Below are positions 14,783-23,814 of a stretch of DNA of 64,000 bases, one piece after another. Source of the stretch: Bacteroidota bacterium (lineage in GTDB: Bacteria; Bacteroidota; Bacteroidia; UKL13-3); assembly GCA_040388375.1 (NCBI GenBank), contig JAZKBU010000011.1:1-64000 (forward strand), in the 5' to 3' direction. Below the pieces are notes generated by a model. It did not search any database and was not told the origin of the DNA. It saw only the letters and a list, made by a program, of their open reading frames with translations. Both the position numbers and the translations under genes were made by a program. The first letter of the stretch is position 1. Each line of letters begins with the position of its first letter.

Positions 14783-15309
14783 GCAGAGTAATAACTTTTA
14801 GTCGTGTTTTCCCAAGTTACCATCCACGTAAAGGAGAGCCAACTAATTTTGTTGAAAAGATTTGGAAAGGATTGGATAAACTAAATTTAACGGGAGAGGA
14901 ATTAGATAGGTGTATAAACGATTACTTTGTTTCTGCCGACGAACTTTGTTCTTATAATTCTATTCATTCAAAATACCATACCATACGTGCAGGTAATCGT
15001 TGGAAAGTAGGAGATAAATTTTCTCCCCGTGTTTGGAGTGGTAAACCTTATGCAAGTAAGCAAATAATAATTGCGCCGGATATTGAAATAAAAAAAGTGT
15101 GGGATTTAGAAATTGAAGTAGGTAAGGAATATTGGTTCTTTAAATTAAATGGTGAGGATATTAGCAACGGTAAAGAAGATTTTAACATTGATGAATTTAC
15201 AGAAACACTTGCCAAAAATGATGGTCTTGAATTATCTGACTTTCTTAATTGGTTTCCTAAATCAGTAAAGGCACAAATAATTTGTTGGAACGAAAATATA
15301 AAATATTAA
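14779..15309 (+). CDS. ASCH-domain-like protein
   Basis: 176 residues starting with GTG that overlaps the previous TGA (GTGA). KYHTIRAGNRWKVGDKFSPRVWSG followed by QIIIAPDIEI matches the RNA-binding-type beta barrel of ASCH/PUA-like proteins, where the T-I-R-x-G segment is typical. Such proteins are frequent in Bacteroidota phages; a role in RNA binding or coactivation is inferred from the fold. Confidence 0.65.
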   Translation: MSRVITFSRVFPSYHPRKGEPTNFVEKIWKGLDKLNLTGEELDRCINDYFVSADELCSYNSIHSKYHTIRAGNRWKVGDKFSPRVWSGKPYASKQIIIAPDIEIKKVWDLEIEVGKEYWFFKLNGEDISNGKEDFNIDEFTETLAKNDGLELSDFLNWFPKSVKAQIICWNENIKY

Positions 15310-15312
15310 CCC

Positions 15313-15741
15313 ATGAGCCAATTACCATCCACAAGCCATTCCGCTAATCGTGAAATGACAAAAGAACTAAGAGAGCAACATCATGCAAAAATAGTTTCAG
15401 CTATTGAAGTACTTGGAGAATGTATAGGAGAGCAAATAGCTGAACAAGCAAAGATGGATTATCATGCTGTTATGCGTAGGCTTAAGGAACTTGTGGATGC
15501 AGGTAAAATTTACAACACATTAAAAACAGGGTTGACAAGCACAGGACGTAAAGCCAACAAGTATGCGATTAGAAATGAAAATACCGTAATCCCCGTTCCC
15601 GAAAAATTCAACCCTACTGATACAACACTACTTGACTTTGCATCTATGGTAGTAAATAAAAAAGAAAATGTAAAAATTGAAAAGGAAACAATAATAACAA
15701 AAAGATTAGAGCAGATAGATTTATTCTCCAATCAAAAATAA
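15313..15741 (+). CDS. winged-helix DNA-binding protein
   Basis: 142 residues. EQHHAKIVSAIEVLGECIGEQIAEQAKMDYHAVMRRLKELVDAGKIYNT (about 20-70) is a clear winged-helix with recognition helix YHAVMRRLKELV. The C-terminal half is a charged tail. Likely a transcriptional regulator. Confidence 0.72.
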   Translation: MSQLPSTSHSANREMTKELREQHHAKIVSAIEVLGECIGEQIAEQAKMDYHAVMRRLKELVDAGKIYNTLKTGLTSTGRKANKYAIRNENTVIPVPEKFNPTDTTLLDFASMVVNKKENVKIEKETIITKRLEQIDLFSNQK

Positions 15742-15749
15742 AAAACACA

Positions 15750-16973
15750 ATGAACACACAACAACCACGTATGTTTAAATTGCTTAAAACAATTTCTTCG
15801 CCACAATTTCATATAAACGAAGGGAGTATTTTTATTCAACATTGTAGCGAACCAGATTGTGCCTATACCTGCGGTAACTATACATTGCATCCTGACCATG
15901 TAGAAAATAATCCTGAATGGTTTGAAGAACTTGCACCACTACCTACAGTTAAGGAAAGAATACAATGTGCATTGGTTGAAGAAAGAACTGAAAAGTTATT
16001 GAATAGGGATACGGATAATGCAATGATTAAAGTTTTTACAACTCACGGCGGTAAAATATCCGACATACTTCCACTTAGTAAATTAAGTTCAATAATCGAA
16101 TCAGCCCTCAATGAAGATACAGTAGTGCAGGATAACCAAGACCCACTTACAATTTTTACAAATTCATTGCGTGAAGTAAAATGGGATAATGATTTATTTT
16201 TCAGATTTAATTGGGGTTTAACTCCTGTAGCGGGTAAAATAACTATTTCTCCATATAAAAAACATTTACAAATACTTCCATGTAAATCAACTGATGATAT
16301 TGGTAGTGGTGCAGGTCAGGCAATATATCTTGATTTCCAAAGAAAAACAGATACAGTAGTAGAAGATAAGTTCGATGGTAAAAGAGTTGACACTTTATTT
16401 AATGATGAATATGGACAAACGGGTAAAATGCAGCCACTAAGTTTCGGCAAAAGAAGATTTACAAAAGAAGAAGTAGATGCTATAAGGAACAATGCTTGGA
16501 CTACTGGTAAGTATGGAAATTATAATACCTATACCGAATATGTAAATGTAATTACAAAATATCCACCCGAAAATCCATTTGATAAAGTAGCCAAGTACGG
16601 AGAAGTACCAACAGGATTTTTTGACAAACAGGTAGGTAAGGAACAGGAATGGGAAATAATTTCTTTCCATAATACCGATTATAAAACAGTACTTAATAAA
16701 AACGAAGATGGTACTTATGGAATTTACAATGCAGGGTACAAAGAAATAATGGCTGCTTCACGAACATTACTCACAATACATTCAGTACGCAGGCTTAGTG
16801 ATGGAGAAGTATTTACTGTAGGAGATATAGTTGAGTGGAATTTGATTGAACATAAAGGGTCAAAACCATTTACAATAAAATCTTTTGAAATTAACGATAT
16901 TCTTACACAGAAAAGAATGTTTTGCAATAATAACAATATTGACATTTGTTACCTGAAAAAAATAAAACAATGA
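15750..16973 (+). CDS. hypothetical protein of Bacteroidota phages
   Basis: 407 residues. An N-terminal small domain includes CSEPDCAYTCGNYTLHPDHV, with cysteines and histidines suited to metal binding. The final ~60 residues (IHSVRRLSDGEVFTVGDIVEW onward) form a KOW/SH3-like barrel often found repeated in large Bacteroidota phage proteins. No catalytic motif. Confidence 0.65.
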   Translation: MNTQQPRMFKLLKTISSPQFHINEGSIFIQHCSEPDCAYTCGNYTLHPDHVENNPEWFEELAPLPTVKERIQCALVEERTEKLLNRDTDNAMIKVFTTHGGKISDILPLSKLSSIIESALNEDTVVQDNQDPLTIFTNSLREVKWDNDLFFRFNWGLTPVAGKITISPYKKHLQILPCKSTDDIGSGAGQAIYLDFQRKTDTVVEDKFDGKRVDTLFNDEYGQTGKMQPLSFGKRRFTKEEVDAIRNNAWTTGKYGNYNTYTEYVNVITKYPPENPFDKVAKYGEVPTGFFDKQVGKEQEWEIISFHNTDYKTVLNKNEDGTYGIYNAGYKEIMAASRTLLTIHSVRRLSDGEVFTVGDIVEWNLIEHKGSKPFTIKSFEINDILTQKRMFCNNNNIDICYLKKIKQ

Positions 16974-17233
16974 GCAAAGAACAACATGAACTTGAAACTG
17001 TAAATTGGGGCGTAATTCCTATTTATAATTATTCAGGAACGCTTGTGGAAAAGTTAGTGGGTGGTTATCGGGTATATGGTCAAACCTGCAATACTCCCCA
17101 TGAAGTAGATTTAATCATTATGAACGCATGTAGCATCCTTTCCGAATCAATTTACAAAGGAGAAACGGTATCTGTTGTTAATAATGGGCAAATAGCCTGG
17201 ACAAATGATAAAAAATTAGACAATGGAAAATAG
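16970..17233 (+). CDS. hypothetical protein
   Basis: 87 residues from the ATG at 16970, which overlaps the previous TGA (ATGA). Mixed alpha/beta, no motif recognised. Confidence 0.6.
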   Translation: MSKEQHELETVNWGVIPIYNYSGTLVEKLVGGYRVYGQTCNTPHEVDLIIMNACSILSESIYKGETVSVVNNGQIAWTNDKKLDNGK

Positions 17234-17597
17234 CGTTGAAGTTTTGGAATTTAATACTGTTGAAGAAGCCGAAACGGAATACCTGAAAAGACGGGCAGAA
17301 GGTTGTTGGGTAATGGTTGACCGATTGAAAGTAGTTTGGTCATGGAGGAAGTTTAAATCTGTTTGCCGATTCTCTATGAAAAAAGTAGATAAAAGACCTA
17401 TGGATATTGTGGAGTTTGTAGATAGGTTAAGGGAAGAAATACCGAAATTGGCTGAAACGTTTGGAATTATTTCCGAAGCAAAGCAAAGACGTAGGCAAAG
17501 ATTGGCAGATGCACAAGTAGGCGAAAAATGTAACCAAAATAACATAAACGGCACTTTAGGGCAGGATTTAGGTGATGGTAATGGTATTCTGCCATAA
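17223..17597 (+). CDS. hypothetical protein
   Basis: 124 residues, overlapping the previous gene by 11 bases. Basic in the middle (EAKQRRRQRLADAQVGEK) with a G/N-rich tail. No family recognised. Confidence 0.6.
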   Translation: MENSVEVLEFNTVEEAETEYLKRRAEGCWVMVDRLKVVWSWRKFKSVCRFSMKKVDKRPMDIVEFVDRLREEIPKLAETFGIISEAKQRRRQRLADAQVGEKCNQNNINGTLGQDLGDGNGILP

Positions 17598-17644
17598 GGC
17601 TGCTTTTTTAGGATTTGGGCAAAATAAGTAAAATTTATAATATT

Positions 17645-17926
17645 ATGGCTGATTATTTTAAAAATGTAGATACTTATAACGGCTTTGATATAGTTCATTA
17701 CATTAGACAAGGGGGAGAAACTGATTACTTTTACATTGCCAAAGATGGGGAAAGGTTTTCAGGAATGTATATGGCTTCTCCCAAAGCATGTAAAAATGTT
17801 ATAGAAACCCATTTAAGAGCCAAAAAAGATCATGTCAAAATAGAAGAAGCAAGAAAGGCACTTAACAATTATCTCCAAACTATTAACCCAATTTACCTTT
17901 CATTTCCGATTAAGAAATCAGCATGA
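17645..17926 (+). CDS. hypothetical protein
   Basis: From the ATG at 17645, 93 residues: a beta-rich N-terminal part (YNGFDIVHYIRQGGETDYFY) and a helical C-terminal part. Last gene before the pseudoknot RNA promoter at 17939. Confidence 0.6.
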   Translation: MADYFKNVDTYNGFDIVHYIRQGGETDYFYIAKDGERFSGMYMASPKACKNVIETHLRAKKDHVKIEEARKALNNYLQTINPIYLSFPIKKSA

Positions 17927-17938
17927 AAAAAAATAATT

Positions 17939-17969
17939 TTTGAATTATGAAACACACTAACTACCTTTA
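17939..17969 (+). promoter_or_regulatory. promoter of the 18-kb pseudoknot RNA
   Basis: TTTG (17939-17942), 19-base spacer, TACCTTTA (17962-17969), one mismatch to consensus at the last base. The context AAAAATAATTTTTGAATTAT is close to that of the promoter at 2449. Predicted start near 17975. Confidence 0.6.
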
Positions 17970-17974
17970 ACAAA

Positions 17975-18078
17975 GCTATCAAATTACGTTATGATAAAAA
18001 ATATTACAAACTCTTTCCCCGATTCAAGATGCAACTTCACTATACGTAGCGGATTTGATAGCCTTCTTTTATCGGGGA
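17975..18078 (+). ncRNA. H-type pseudoknot RNA, copy 1
   Basis: Stem 1: GCTATCAAAT (17975-17984) with ATTTGATAGC (18053-18062), ten perfect pairs, extendable by TACG/CGTA across a four-base bulge. Stem 2: TCCCCGAT (18016-18023) with ATCGGGGA (18071-18078), eight pairs. Stem 2's 5' strand lies in the loop of stem 1 and its 3' strand beyond it, giving a pseudoknot. A T-rich tract follows. The predicted transcript starts at the first base of stem 1. Confidence 0.65.
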
Positions 18079-18094
18079 TTTATTGTTTATTGAA

Positions 18095-18418
18095 ATGAAA
18101 GAAAACATAATTAAATGGTGTGATAATTTACAAAGAATATTGTCTTTAAAAGAAAGTCATGAGGTAAAGTTTGTAAGTCAATACAAAGATTCATGTTATT
18201 ATTTACCTCAAATTCAAATAGGTAGCACTACGCCAAAATCTTACGTTGCATGGTTTTGTGAAATATGGGTAGATGGGGTATGTATATTCCGTGAAAGTAG
18301 AATACCAGAAAACCAAACAGATGAAGAAATGGAAAATATGGTAATTGAAATATTAATGCAAAGCGTATTTAATTATGGAGTAATGGGAGCAAAAGACATT
18401 TTAGAAAAAATAAAATGA
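18095..18418 (+). CDS. hypothetical protein
   Basis: From the ATG at 18095, 107 residues with no known domain; the C-terminal part is helical. It begins 17 bases after the pseudoknot, which could act on its expression as a leader. Confidence 0.6.
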   Translation: MKENIIKWCDNLQRILSLKESHEVKFVSQYKDSCYYLPQIQIGSTTPKSYVAWFCEIWVDGVCIFRESRIPENQTDEEMENMVIEILMQSVFNYGVMGAKDILEKIK

Positions 18419-18585
18419 CAGAACCAAACAATATAACGGATTTGATTAACCGATACCGTGAAAGACTAAAGACAGTGTACACCAATCCTAACCCAATACA
18501 GAACAATCCTTTATTTGAATATTCTGAAATACAGGAAAAAATTAAACAACTTGAACGGATAACCATAACTAAAGGTAAACAATAA
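18415..18585 (+). CDS. small helical protein
   Basis: 56 residues starting at an ATGA overlap with the previous gene. Two helical segments (ITDLINRYRERLKT and YSEIQEKIKQLERI) suggest a small coiled-coil hairpin. No family recognised. Confidence 0.6.
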   Translation: MTEPNNITDLINRYRERLKTVYTNPNPIQNNPLFEYSEIQEKIKQLERITITKGKQ

Positions 18586-18592
18586 ATAAGCA

Positions 18593-18832
18593 ATGACAAG
18601 GAAAGCATATAGAAGAAAGAGTGATGGTAAGGTTGCGGCAACGTATGGGTTATTTGAACACCAGACTGGAAATTTTATCAAGAACTATTATGTAATATTT
18701 GGTGAACCTGCAAACATAGAACAAAGTGAAGTTGATGATACTGATAAATGGGAATTAATAGATGTTGAAGTTTCCCCCAATCATGTTTACACTATAGAAA
18801 AATTAGATAATTTACTAAAAACAAATAAATGA
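18593..18832 (+). CDS. small hypothetical protein
   Basis: 79 residues, basic start (MTRKAYRRKSDGKVA) and beta-rich middle. Overlaps the first gene of the glycan island by four bases, linking it to that operon. Confidence 0.6.
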   Translation: MTRKAYRRKSDGKVAATYGLFEHQTGNFIKNYYVIFGEPANIEQSEVDDTDKWELIDVEVSPNHVYTIEKLDNLLKTNK

Positions 18833-19791
18833 GTATAGTATTACCCAACCTGAATAGAACAGATGTACCAGCCATTAATATGTTGAATATGGTTAATACA
18901 GATATTCCTATTTTGTTATTATCACGACAGGACGAGTTTTCATTAAATGAAGAAGTTTTAAGTTTAGGTGGTAAAGAGTTTGTTGTGTGCGACTTTATTG
19001 AAGAAGGGTGGGACAAATCTTATCCTAATACATTGGTTGTCGGAGAAAATACAGATGAATTTGATTTTATGCAGGGTGAAGGATGGAACAAATTGCATGA
19101 GTTTTTAGCAATTAACCAACCAAAATTATATCTAAAAAGAGAGTTGCAATCCAAAGACCAGACAGATAAATTAGTTCCTGTTGAATACCCAAATTGGCAA
19201 CCCGATTATCCATTACAACTCAAAGAGCAGTTTGATAATAGACCTATTTCGGCGTTCAATTATTGGGGACGTAGCCACGAAGCAAGGCTAATGCTCCAAA
19301 GTCAAATATGGAAACACGCAGCACTTAATGGTTATTCTGTTTGTGATAATATTTTTCAGTATAATGATTTCATGCACCACGAAAGAGAATCGAAGAAACT
19401 TGTATCCTTTCACATGCCATTTTATTCAAGAGTTGAAATGCCAATAATAATGGCAATAAACGCCGTAAGTAAATTATCCATAAGTTTATGGGGATGTGGG
19501 AAAAAATGCTTCCGTTCAACAGGTGAGAGCAGCAATGATAGCATTTGTGTTTTACCAGAAGATGAACTTGCTTATTCCTACCCGTTTATCCATAACCAAA
19601 ACTGTATAAAATTTTCAACAAATAATGATATAACAGGGTTAAAGAACGAATGGAAAGTTATGGAAACTGTTGATGAGGCATTACGGAATCCAAGACTTTA
19701 TGATATTTACTTAGAGAGCAAAAAAATAGCAGATTGGTATAGAATTGATAATTACATAAAAAACTATTTAACCCCTTTAATTAATGCCTAA
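18829..19791 (+). CDS. putative GT-B-type glycosyltransferase
   Basis: 320 residues. No catalytic signature is certain, but the C-terminal half (FHMPFYSRVEMPIIMAINAVSKLSISLWG onward, ending in a helical IADWYRIDNYIKNYL) looks like the C-terminal Rossmann domain of GT-B enzymes, and it leads a run of sugar-transfer genes with overlapping ends. Function inferred largely from context. Confidence 0.5.
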   Translation: MSIVLPNLNRTDVPAINMLNMVNTDIPILLLSRQDEFSLNEEVLSLGGKEFVVCDFIEEGWDKSYPNTLVVGENTDEFDFMQGEGWNKLHEFLAINQPKLYLKRELQSKDQTDKLVPVEYPNWQPDYPLQLKEQFDNRPISAFNYWGRSHEARLMLQSQIWKHAALNGYSVCDNIFQYNDFMHHERESKKLVSFHMPFYSRVEMPIIMAINAVSKLSISLWGCGKKCFRSTGESSNDSICVLPEDELAYSYPFIHNQNCIKFSTNNDITGLKNEWKVMETVDEALRNPRLYDIYLESKKIADWYRIDNYIKNYLTPLINA

Positions 19792-20434
19792 AATAGCACT
19801 TACCACTTTTTATACAAAAAACTATCAACCATTAGCTGATATTACTGTAGAAGTAATGAGGCAGTATTGTGATAAACATGGATACCATCTTAATATAAAT
19901 GTTATTGAAGATAATGAAAGATACCATTTTGTAAAAACAAAAGACACAAGAAAGTTATTGGATGAATTTGATGTGGTAATGGGAATTGAGGCAGACTGTT
20001 TGCTGACTAATTTTAATATTAAAGTAGAAGATTTTTTGGATGAAGAAAATGAATTGTATATTACTACCGATTTTACAAATATTAATTTTGGAGTTTTTAT
20101 AGTAAAATCAAGTGACCCAACAAAACGGCTATTTGATTGGATAAATGCACAAAAAGATATGTTTGGTGATGAACAGGAAATATTTGAAGCAAATAGAAAT
20201 ATAGAAAAAACAAAAGTAGTAAAACACCCATGCTTTAATTCAATTCCTTATTCACCATATTATGCCCCGGACTTTGGAAAGATGCACTATAAACCGGGTG
20301 ATGAAGTTTATATATGCAAAGAGAACGAAGGTCACTGGATGCCGGGTAATTTTATCTGTCATTTGCCAGGTAAAAATATGCAGGACAGGATTACCATTTT
20401 TGAAGATTTAAAACAACATATCATTTATGGATAA
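19784..20434 (+). CDS. GT-A-type glycosyltransferase
   Basis: 216 residues. The opening KIALTTFYTKNYQPLADIT is the first strand and helix of a nucleotide-sugar binding fold; DVVMGIEADCLLTN (about 63-76) gives the acidic metal-binding motif (E-A-D in place of D-x-D); NFGVFIVKSS and GDEQEIF follow as in galactosyl/mannosyltransferase-like families. Overlaps both neighbours by eight bases. Confidence 0.7.
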   Translation: MPKIALTTFYTKNYQPLADITVEVMRQYCDKHGYHLNINVIEDNERYHFVKTKDTRKLLDEFDVVMGIEADCLLTNFNIKVEDFLDEENELYITTDFTNINFGVFIVKSSDPTKRLFDWINAQKDMFGDEQEIFEANRNIEKTKVVKHPCFNSIPYSPYYAPDFGKMHYKPGDEVYICKENEGHWMPGNFICHLPGKNMQDRITIFEDLKQHIIYG

Positions 20435-21173
20435 GAATTACCAAATAGTAATAGTATCCACCAAGAAACCGGAAGCCGATTATTTTACATACGATGAATT
20501 TTATAAATCATTGGAAGGTGAAGAAATAATTAATTTAGGGGATTGGGGAATGAAAGGGTTATCCGATAGACCACGCTTGTTGTATAGGGCTATAAAAGAA
20601 GGGAGAGTTAATAAAAAATATACCATTTTCTGTGACAGTTGGGATTTGGTGTTTGTTGATAGTCCTGAAATAATAATCCAAAAGCATTTGGATTTCGGCA
20701 ACGATGTGACCATAAGTGCTGAAAGAAACTCGTTCCCTGAAGATTTGAAAAATGAATTTGATAATTTAGGTACACCAACAACATACAAATATCTTAATTG
20801 TGGCGTTATTGTAGGAGAAACAGAAATGATATTAAAGTACTTAGGAGATATGGATGCAGAAAACATACAGCAAGATTATTGGGATGTTGACCATACCGTC
20901 CATATAAATGAGCAGCTCGAATATCAGAAAAGTTTTTTAAGACAACCAATAAAAATAGGTTTAGATTATATGCAGGATATTTGTTGGTGTATGCAAGATG
21001 TAGATATGGATGAGGTGTTATTATCCTTTAAATTAAATGAAGAATCACAACCAATAGGAACAGAAGTTAGGAATAAAGAAACAAAAACATTCCCATCAAT
21101 TATTCATTGGAACGGTGGTAGTAAAAGTGGAAATACTATGCAACCAATACTAAAGCATTTAAAACTAAGATAG
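20427..21173 (+). CDS. PLOD/procollagen-type glycosyltransferase, copy 1
   Basis: 248 residues resembling the glycosyltransferase domain of lysyl hydroxylase/procollagen glycosyltransferases: GLSDRPRLLYRAIKEG, then FCDSWDLVF with the acidic metal motif D70-x-W-D73, YKYLNCGVIVGE, and a terminal SIIHWNGGSKSG. Catalysis would be transfer of a sugar from a nucleotide donor. It is a tandem paralogue of the following gene. Confidence 0.8.
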   Translation: MDKNYQIVIVSTKKPEADYFTYDEFYKSLEGEEIINLGDWGMKGLSDRPRLLYRAIKEGRVNKKYTIFCDSWDLVFVDSPEIIIQKHLDFGNDVTISAERNSFPEDLKNEFDNLGTPTTYKYLNCGVIVGETEMILKYLGDMDAENIQQDYWDVDHTVHINEQLEYQKSFLRQPIKIGLDYMQDICWCMQDVDMDEVLLSFKLNEESQPIGTEVRNKETKTFPSIIHWNGGSKSGNTMQPILKHLKLR

Positions 21174-21174
21174 T

Positions 21175-21927
21175 TTGTCAGCGCAAATAGTAACCATATC
21201 ATCTTATCATCCACCGGAGTTTTATTACGCATACGATTACCTTTTTCAAACAGCAGGAGATAATGAGATATTGGTATTAGGGCAAGAAAATGGAGAGTTT
21301 ACCGGATTGAGCGACAAGCCACGCATACTTTACAATGCAATTAAAGATGGTAAAATAAAAGAAAAAATAATCTGTTTTATAGATGCGTGGGACGTTATAC
21401 TCGCAAGCTCATTGGAAGAAATAATTGAGAAATATAAATCATTTAATTGTCCAATAGTAATAGGAGCTGAGAAGAATTGCTTCCCTGCTAACTTCAAAAA
21501 AGAATATGATAAATTACCATCAACAAGTAGTTTTAAATACCTTAATTCAGGGGTTATAATTGGAGAAACAGATGCAATAATGGAAGTCTTAGAAGTTATG
21601 GATGCACCTAATTTGCCCCGTGATTACTATAACCCACAAACAGGAACTAATTATCATTTTAATGACCAAGCATATTACATGGATTTGTTTTTAAGACAAC
21701 CAGTTACAATGAAATTAGATTATAACTGTGAGATAGCACAGAATATGCAAGGTGTAACTATGGATGATATATCACTATCGGTCAGGTTAGATAAAGAATG
21801 GAATCAAATAAGACCGGAAATAAGAAACAATGAGACTAAATTTTTTCCATTAATCCTACATTGGAACGGATCATCAAAATCTGATGGAACGAGAGAACCA
21901 ATACTAAAACACTTAAACTTAATTTAA
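21175..21927 (+). CDS. PLOD/procollagen-type glycosyltransferase, copy 2
   Basis: 250 residues with the same blocks as the previous gene at the same residue numbers: GLSDKPRILYNAIKDG, FIDAWDVIL (D70-x-W-D73), FKYLNSGVIIGE, LILHWNGSSKSD. The two arose by duplication. The only start close to the upstream stop is TTG at 21175, one base after the TAG, an unusual start for this phage. Confidence 0.8.
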   Translation: MSAQIVTISSYHPPEFYYAYDYLFQTAGDNEILVLGQENGEFTGLSDKPRILYNAIKDGKIKEKIICFIDAWDVILASSLEEIIEKYKSFNCPIVIGAEKNCFPANFKKEYDKLPSTSSFKYLNSGVIIGETDAIMEVLEVMDAPNLPRDYYNPQTGTNYHFNDQAYYMDLFLRQPVTMKLDYNCEIAQNMQGVTMDDISLSVRLDKEWNQIRPEIRNNETKFFPLILHWNGSSKSDGTREPILKHLNLI

Positions 21928-21928
21928 A

Positions 21929-22237
21929 ATGGCAGAAGAAATTGAAACATCAAAAATAGAAATGCCACCATTTTTAAAATTGCCACTTGTACTTTTAAAA
22001 ACAGAAGAAAACGAAAATTTAGGCACGAAGGCTGAATTTATGATAGTCGAAGTAAGGATTAATCCTTACCACATTACTTCATACTATCCACGTTCTTATG
22101 GTAAAGGCGAAGATGAGAAAGGGTGTACATCAGTTAATATTAATGGAGGCATTTATTGGATTGATATGCAATGTGATGAATTTGATAAATTGATTGAAAA
22201 AACTTCAAGAGAAATAAACATAAAATCGCCCAAATAA
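21929..22237 (+). CDS. hypothetical protein within the glycan island
   Basis: 102 residues, mixed alpha/beta (RINPYHITSYYPRSYGKGED), no family recognised. One base after the upstream stop; its TGA-region overlaps the methyltransferase start by one base. Confidence 0.6.
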   Translation: MAEEIETSKIEMPPFLKLPLVLLKTEENENLGTKAEFMIVEVRINPYHITSYYPRSYGKGEDEKGCTSVNINGGIYWIDMQCDEFDKLIEKTSREINIKSPK

Positions 22238-22857
22238 TGAGTGAAATAATATACGGTCTTATATCTCCTGTAGATAAAAAAACAATGGAGAAATGTTTTG
22301 ATGAAATATTTGAAAAGTTTCCTGATGCGCCTATTCGTTACTGTGAGTGCGGTCTTTATAATGGCAGGACTACTTCAGGTGCAAGAGAATATTTTAAATC
22401 AAAAAACAAAAAGTACATTCAAATAGGGATTGATAACTTTAAGGATAAAGAAGAATTAGTATTTTTCCCTGAAGATGCAAAATTAATATTTGGAAGTTCT
22501 ATAGAAGTGTACAATCAATTACCAGATGAAAGCCAACACTTCATAATGATTGACGGGAATCATTCTAAACCTTATGTGATGGCAGATGCTTTGTGTTACT
22601 ATCCTAAATTAAAAGTTGGTGGATTTATTTGTTTCCATGATGCAGCACCACATGCCCAAGATGTAAGTTATCAAAGAATGGGTAGTGAAGATGATTTGGA
22701 TATGAGTATTAGCGTTCTTCGTGCATTGGAAAGGATAGGATGGATAGGGGAATATAATGTATTGGATTTTTATGGGTTAGAATTAGCTTACTATGAATAT
22801 GCTCCATTTGAAGTGGATGAAGGCGGGGGTGTCATAATTTTTAAAAGAATAAGATAA
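22237..22857 (+). CDS. class I SAM-dependent methyltransferase
   Basis: 206 residues. CECGLYNGRTTSGAR (residues 36-50) is motif I (E-x-G-x-x-x-G-x-x-T), MIDGNHSKPYVMADA (104-116) and VGGFICFHDA (127-136) are the D-G-x-H and G-G-x3-x2-H-D motifs of the Methyltransf_24-like family, often found in polysaccharide and antibiotic pathways. Probably O-methylates a sugar made or added by the neighbouring enzymes. Confidence 0.82.
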   Translation: MSEIIYGLISPVDKKTMEKCFDEIFEKFPDAPIRYCECGLYNGRTTSGAREYFKSKNKKYIQIGIDNFKDKEELVFFPEDAKLIFGSSIEVYNQLPDESQHFIMIDGNHSKPYVMADALCYYPKLKVGGFICFHDAAPHAQDVSYQRMGSEDDLDMSISVLRALERIGWIGEYNVLDFYGLELAYYEYAPFEVDEGGGVIIFKRIR

Positions 22858-23778
22858 ATGAATATCTACTTATTAAGTCCAATTAATAAATCAACAAAAG
22901 AACTGTTTCCAACTTTCATAAAGACGTTTGAGGAACAAGGACATACATTTACAAGTGGTGTATATGATTCTACGGTATGCTTTATGGATTTGTTTTCAGG
23001 ATTAGGAGAGTATAACCAAAGTGTATTAAATGAAATTGTAGAAAGAAAAATCCCAATAGTTTATTTTGATGCTTTTGACTATGGCGGATGTAAGGATGGT
23101 ACAGAAGAATGGTTTGGATTTGATGCTATGAAATATAAAGGAACAGCTTGGTGTGATTTCTTTTGGCGAACTATCGCTTATTGTAAAGTAGTTTACTTCA
23201 TGCGTAAAAAGGATAAAACAAAAGATTATCCAAAATGGGTTTATTCGTATGAGCTAACAATGTATGAAGACCATATATTTGAACCAGTAACAGCAGATGA
23301 ATTATTTAACCGTCCTTATGATATTTTCTTTGCCGGAAATGAAAGTCCTGCAAGAAGAAGTGTTTATGAAGGATTAAAAGATACAGGATTAAAATTGGAT
23401 TGGTATTGGTCAAATGAAGGAGGTAAATTACCGCATGATGAATGGGTAAACAGAGCAAGACAAAGTAAGTTGTTCGCCGCTTGTGATGGGGGCGGCTACA
23501 ATTGTGAAAGGATATATCAACTAATCTATACAGGTGTGCTATTAAAACAGCGCAATAACCAGTTCGTTTTAAGAGATTTTACACATGGTTTTAGTTGCTT
23601 AAAGGTTAGCGAAATACCATTATCACACGAAATTGATTTTATACAAAAAATATTGTCCAATAAAGAACGATTGCATAATATATATACCTTAGGTATAAAA
23701 AATATAGAAAAGTATTATAACCCACAATTTCGTGCATCTTATATTTTACAGGTATTATTTCAAAACGGAATAAATTAA
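22858..23778 (+). CDS. glycosyltransferase, CgeB-like GT-B
   Basis: 306 residues. DIFFAGNESPARRSVYEGLK begins the C-terminal Rossmann half, and AACDGGGYNCERIYQLIYTGVLLKQ with later IDFIQKILSNKERLHNIYTLG are the donor-binding E/R region and closing helix pattern of CgeB/GT1-type proteins. Starts immediately at the stop of the methyltransferase. Confidence 0.7.
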   Translation: MNIYLLSPINKSTKELFPTFIKTFEEQGHTFTSGVYDSTVCFMDLFSGLGEYNQSVLNEIVERKIPIVYFDAFDYGGCKDGTEEWFGFDAMKYKGTAWCDFFWRTIAYCKVVYFMRKKDKTKDYPKWVYSYELTMYEDHIFEPVTADELFNRPYDIFFAGNESPARRSVYEGLKDTGLKLDWYWSNEGGKLPHDEWVNRARQSKLFAACDGGGYNCERIYQLIYTGVLLKQRNNQFVLRDFTHGFSCLKVSEIPLSHEIDFIQKILSNKERLHNIYTLGIKNIEKYYNPQFRASYILQVLFQNGIN

Positions 23779-23809
23779 TTTGCAATAATCTAAAAATTAT
23801 ATATATTTG
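23779..23809 (+). promoter_or_regulatory. promoter of the 23.8-kb pseudoknot RNA
   Basis: TTTG (23779-23782), 19-base spacer, TATATTTG (23802-23809): an exact consensus match. Predicted start about 23815, which is the first base of the RNA's stem 1. Confidence 0.78.
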
Positions 23810-23814
23810 GGATA

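Noticed and set aside
15510-17710. Several minus-strand frames of 70-164 residues across the 15.5-17.7 kb genes
   Set aside because: All are antisense to tightly packed plus-strand genes that chain by ATGA overlaps; none has a promoter or recognisable domain.
20501-20866. 121-residue frame on the minus strand inside the first procollagen-type glycosyltransferase gene
   Set aside because: It lies antisense to a well-supported gene and has the Ser/Leu/Ile-rich composition of an antisense shadow.
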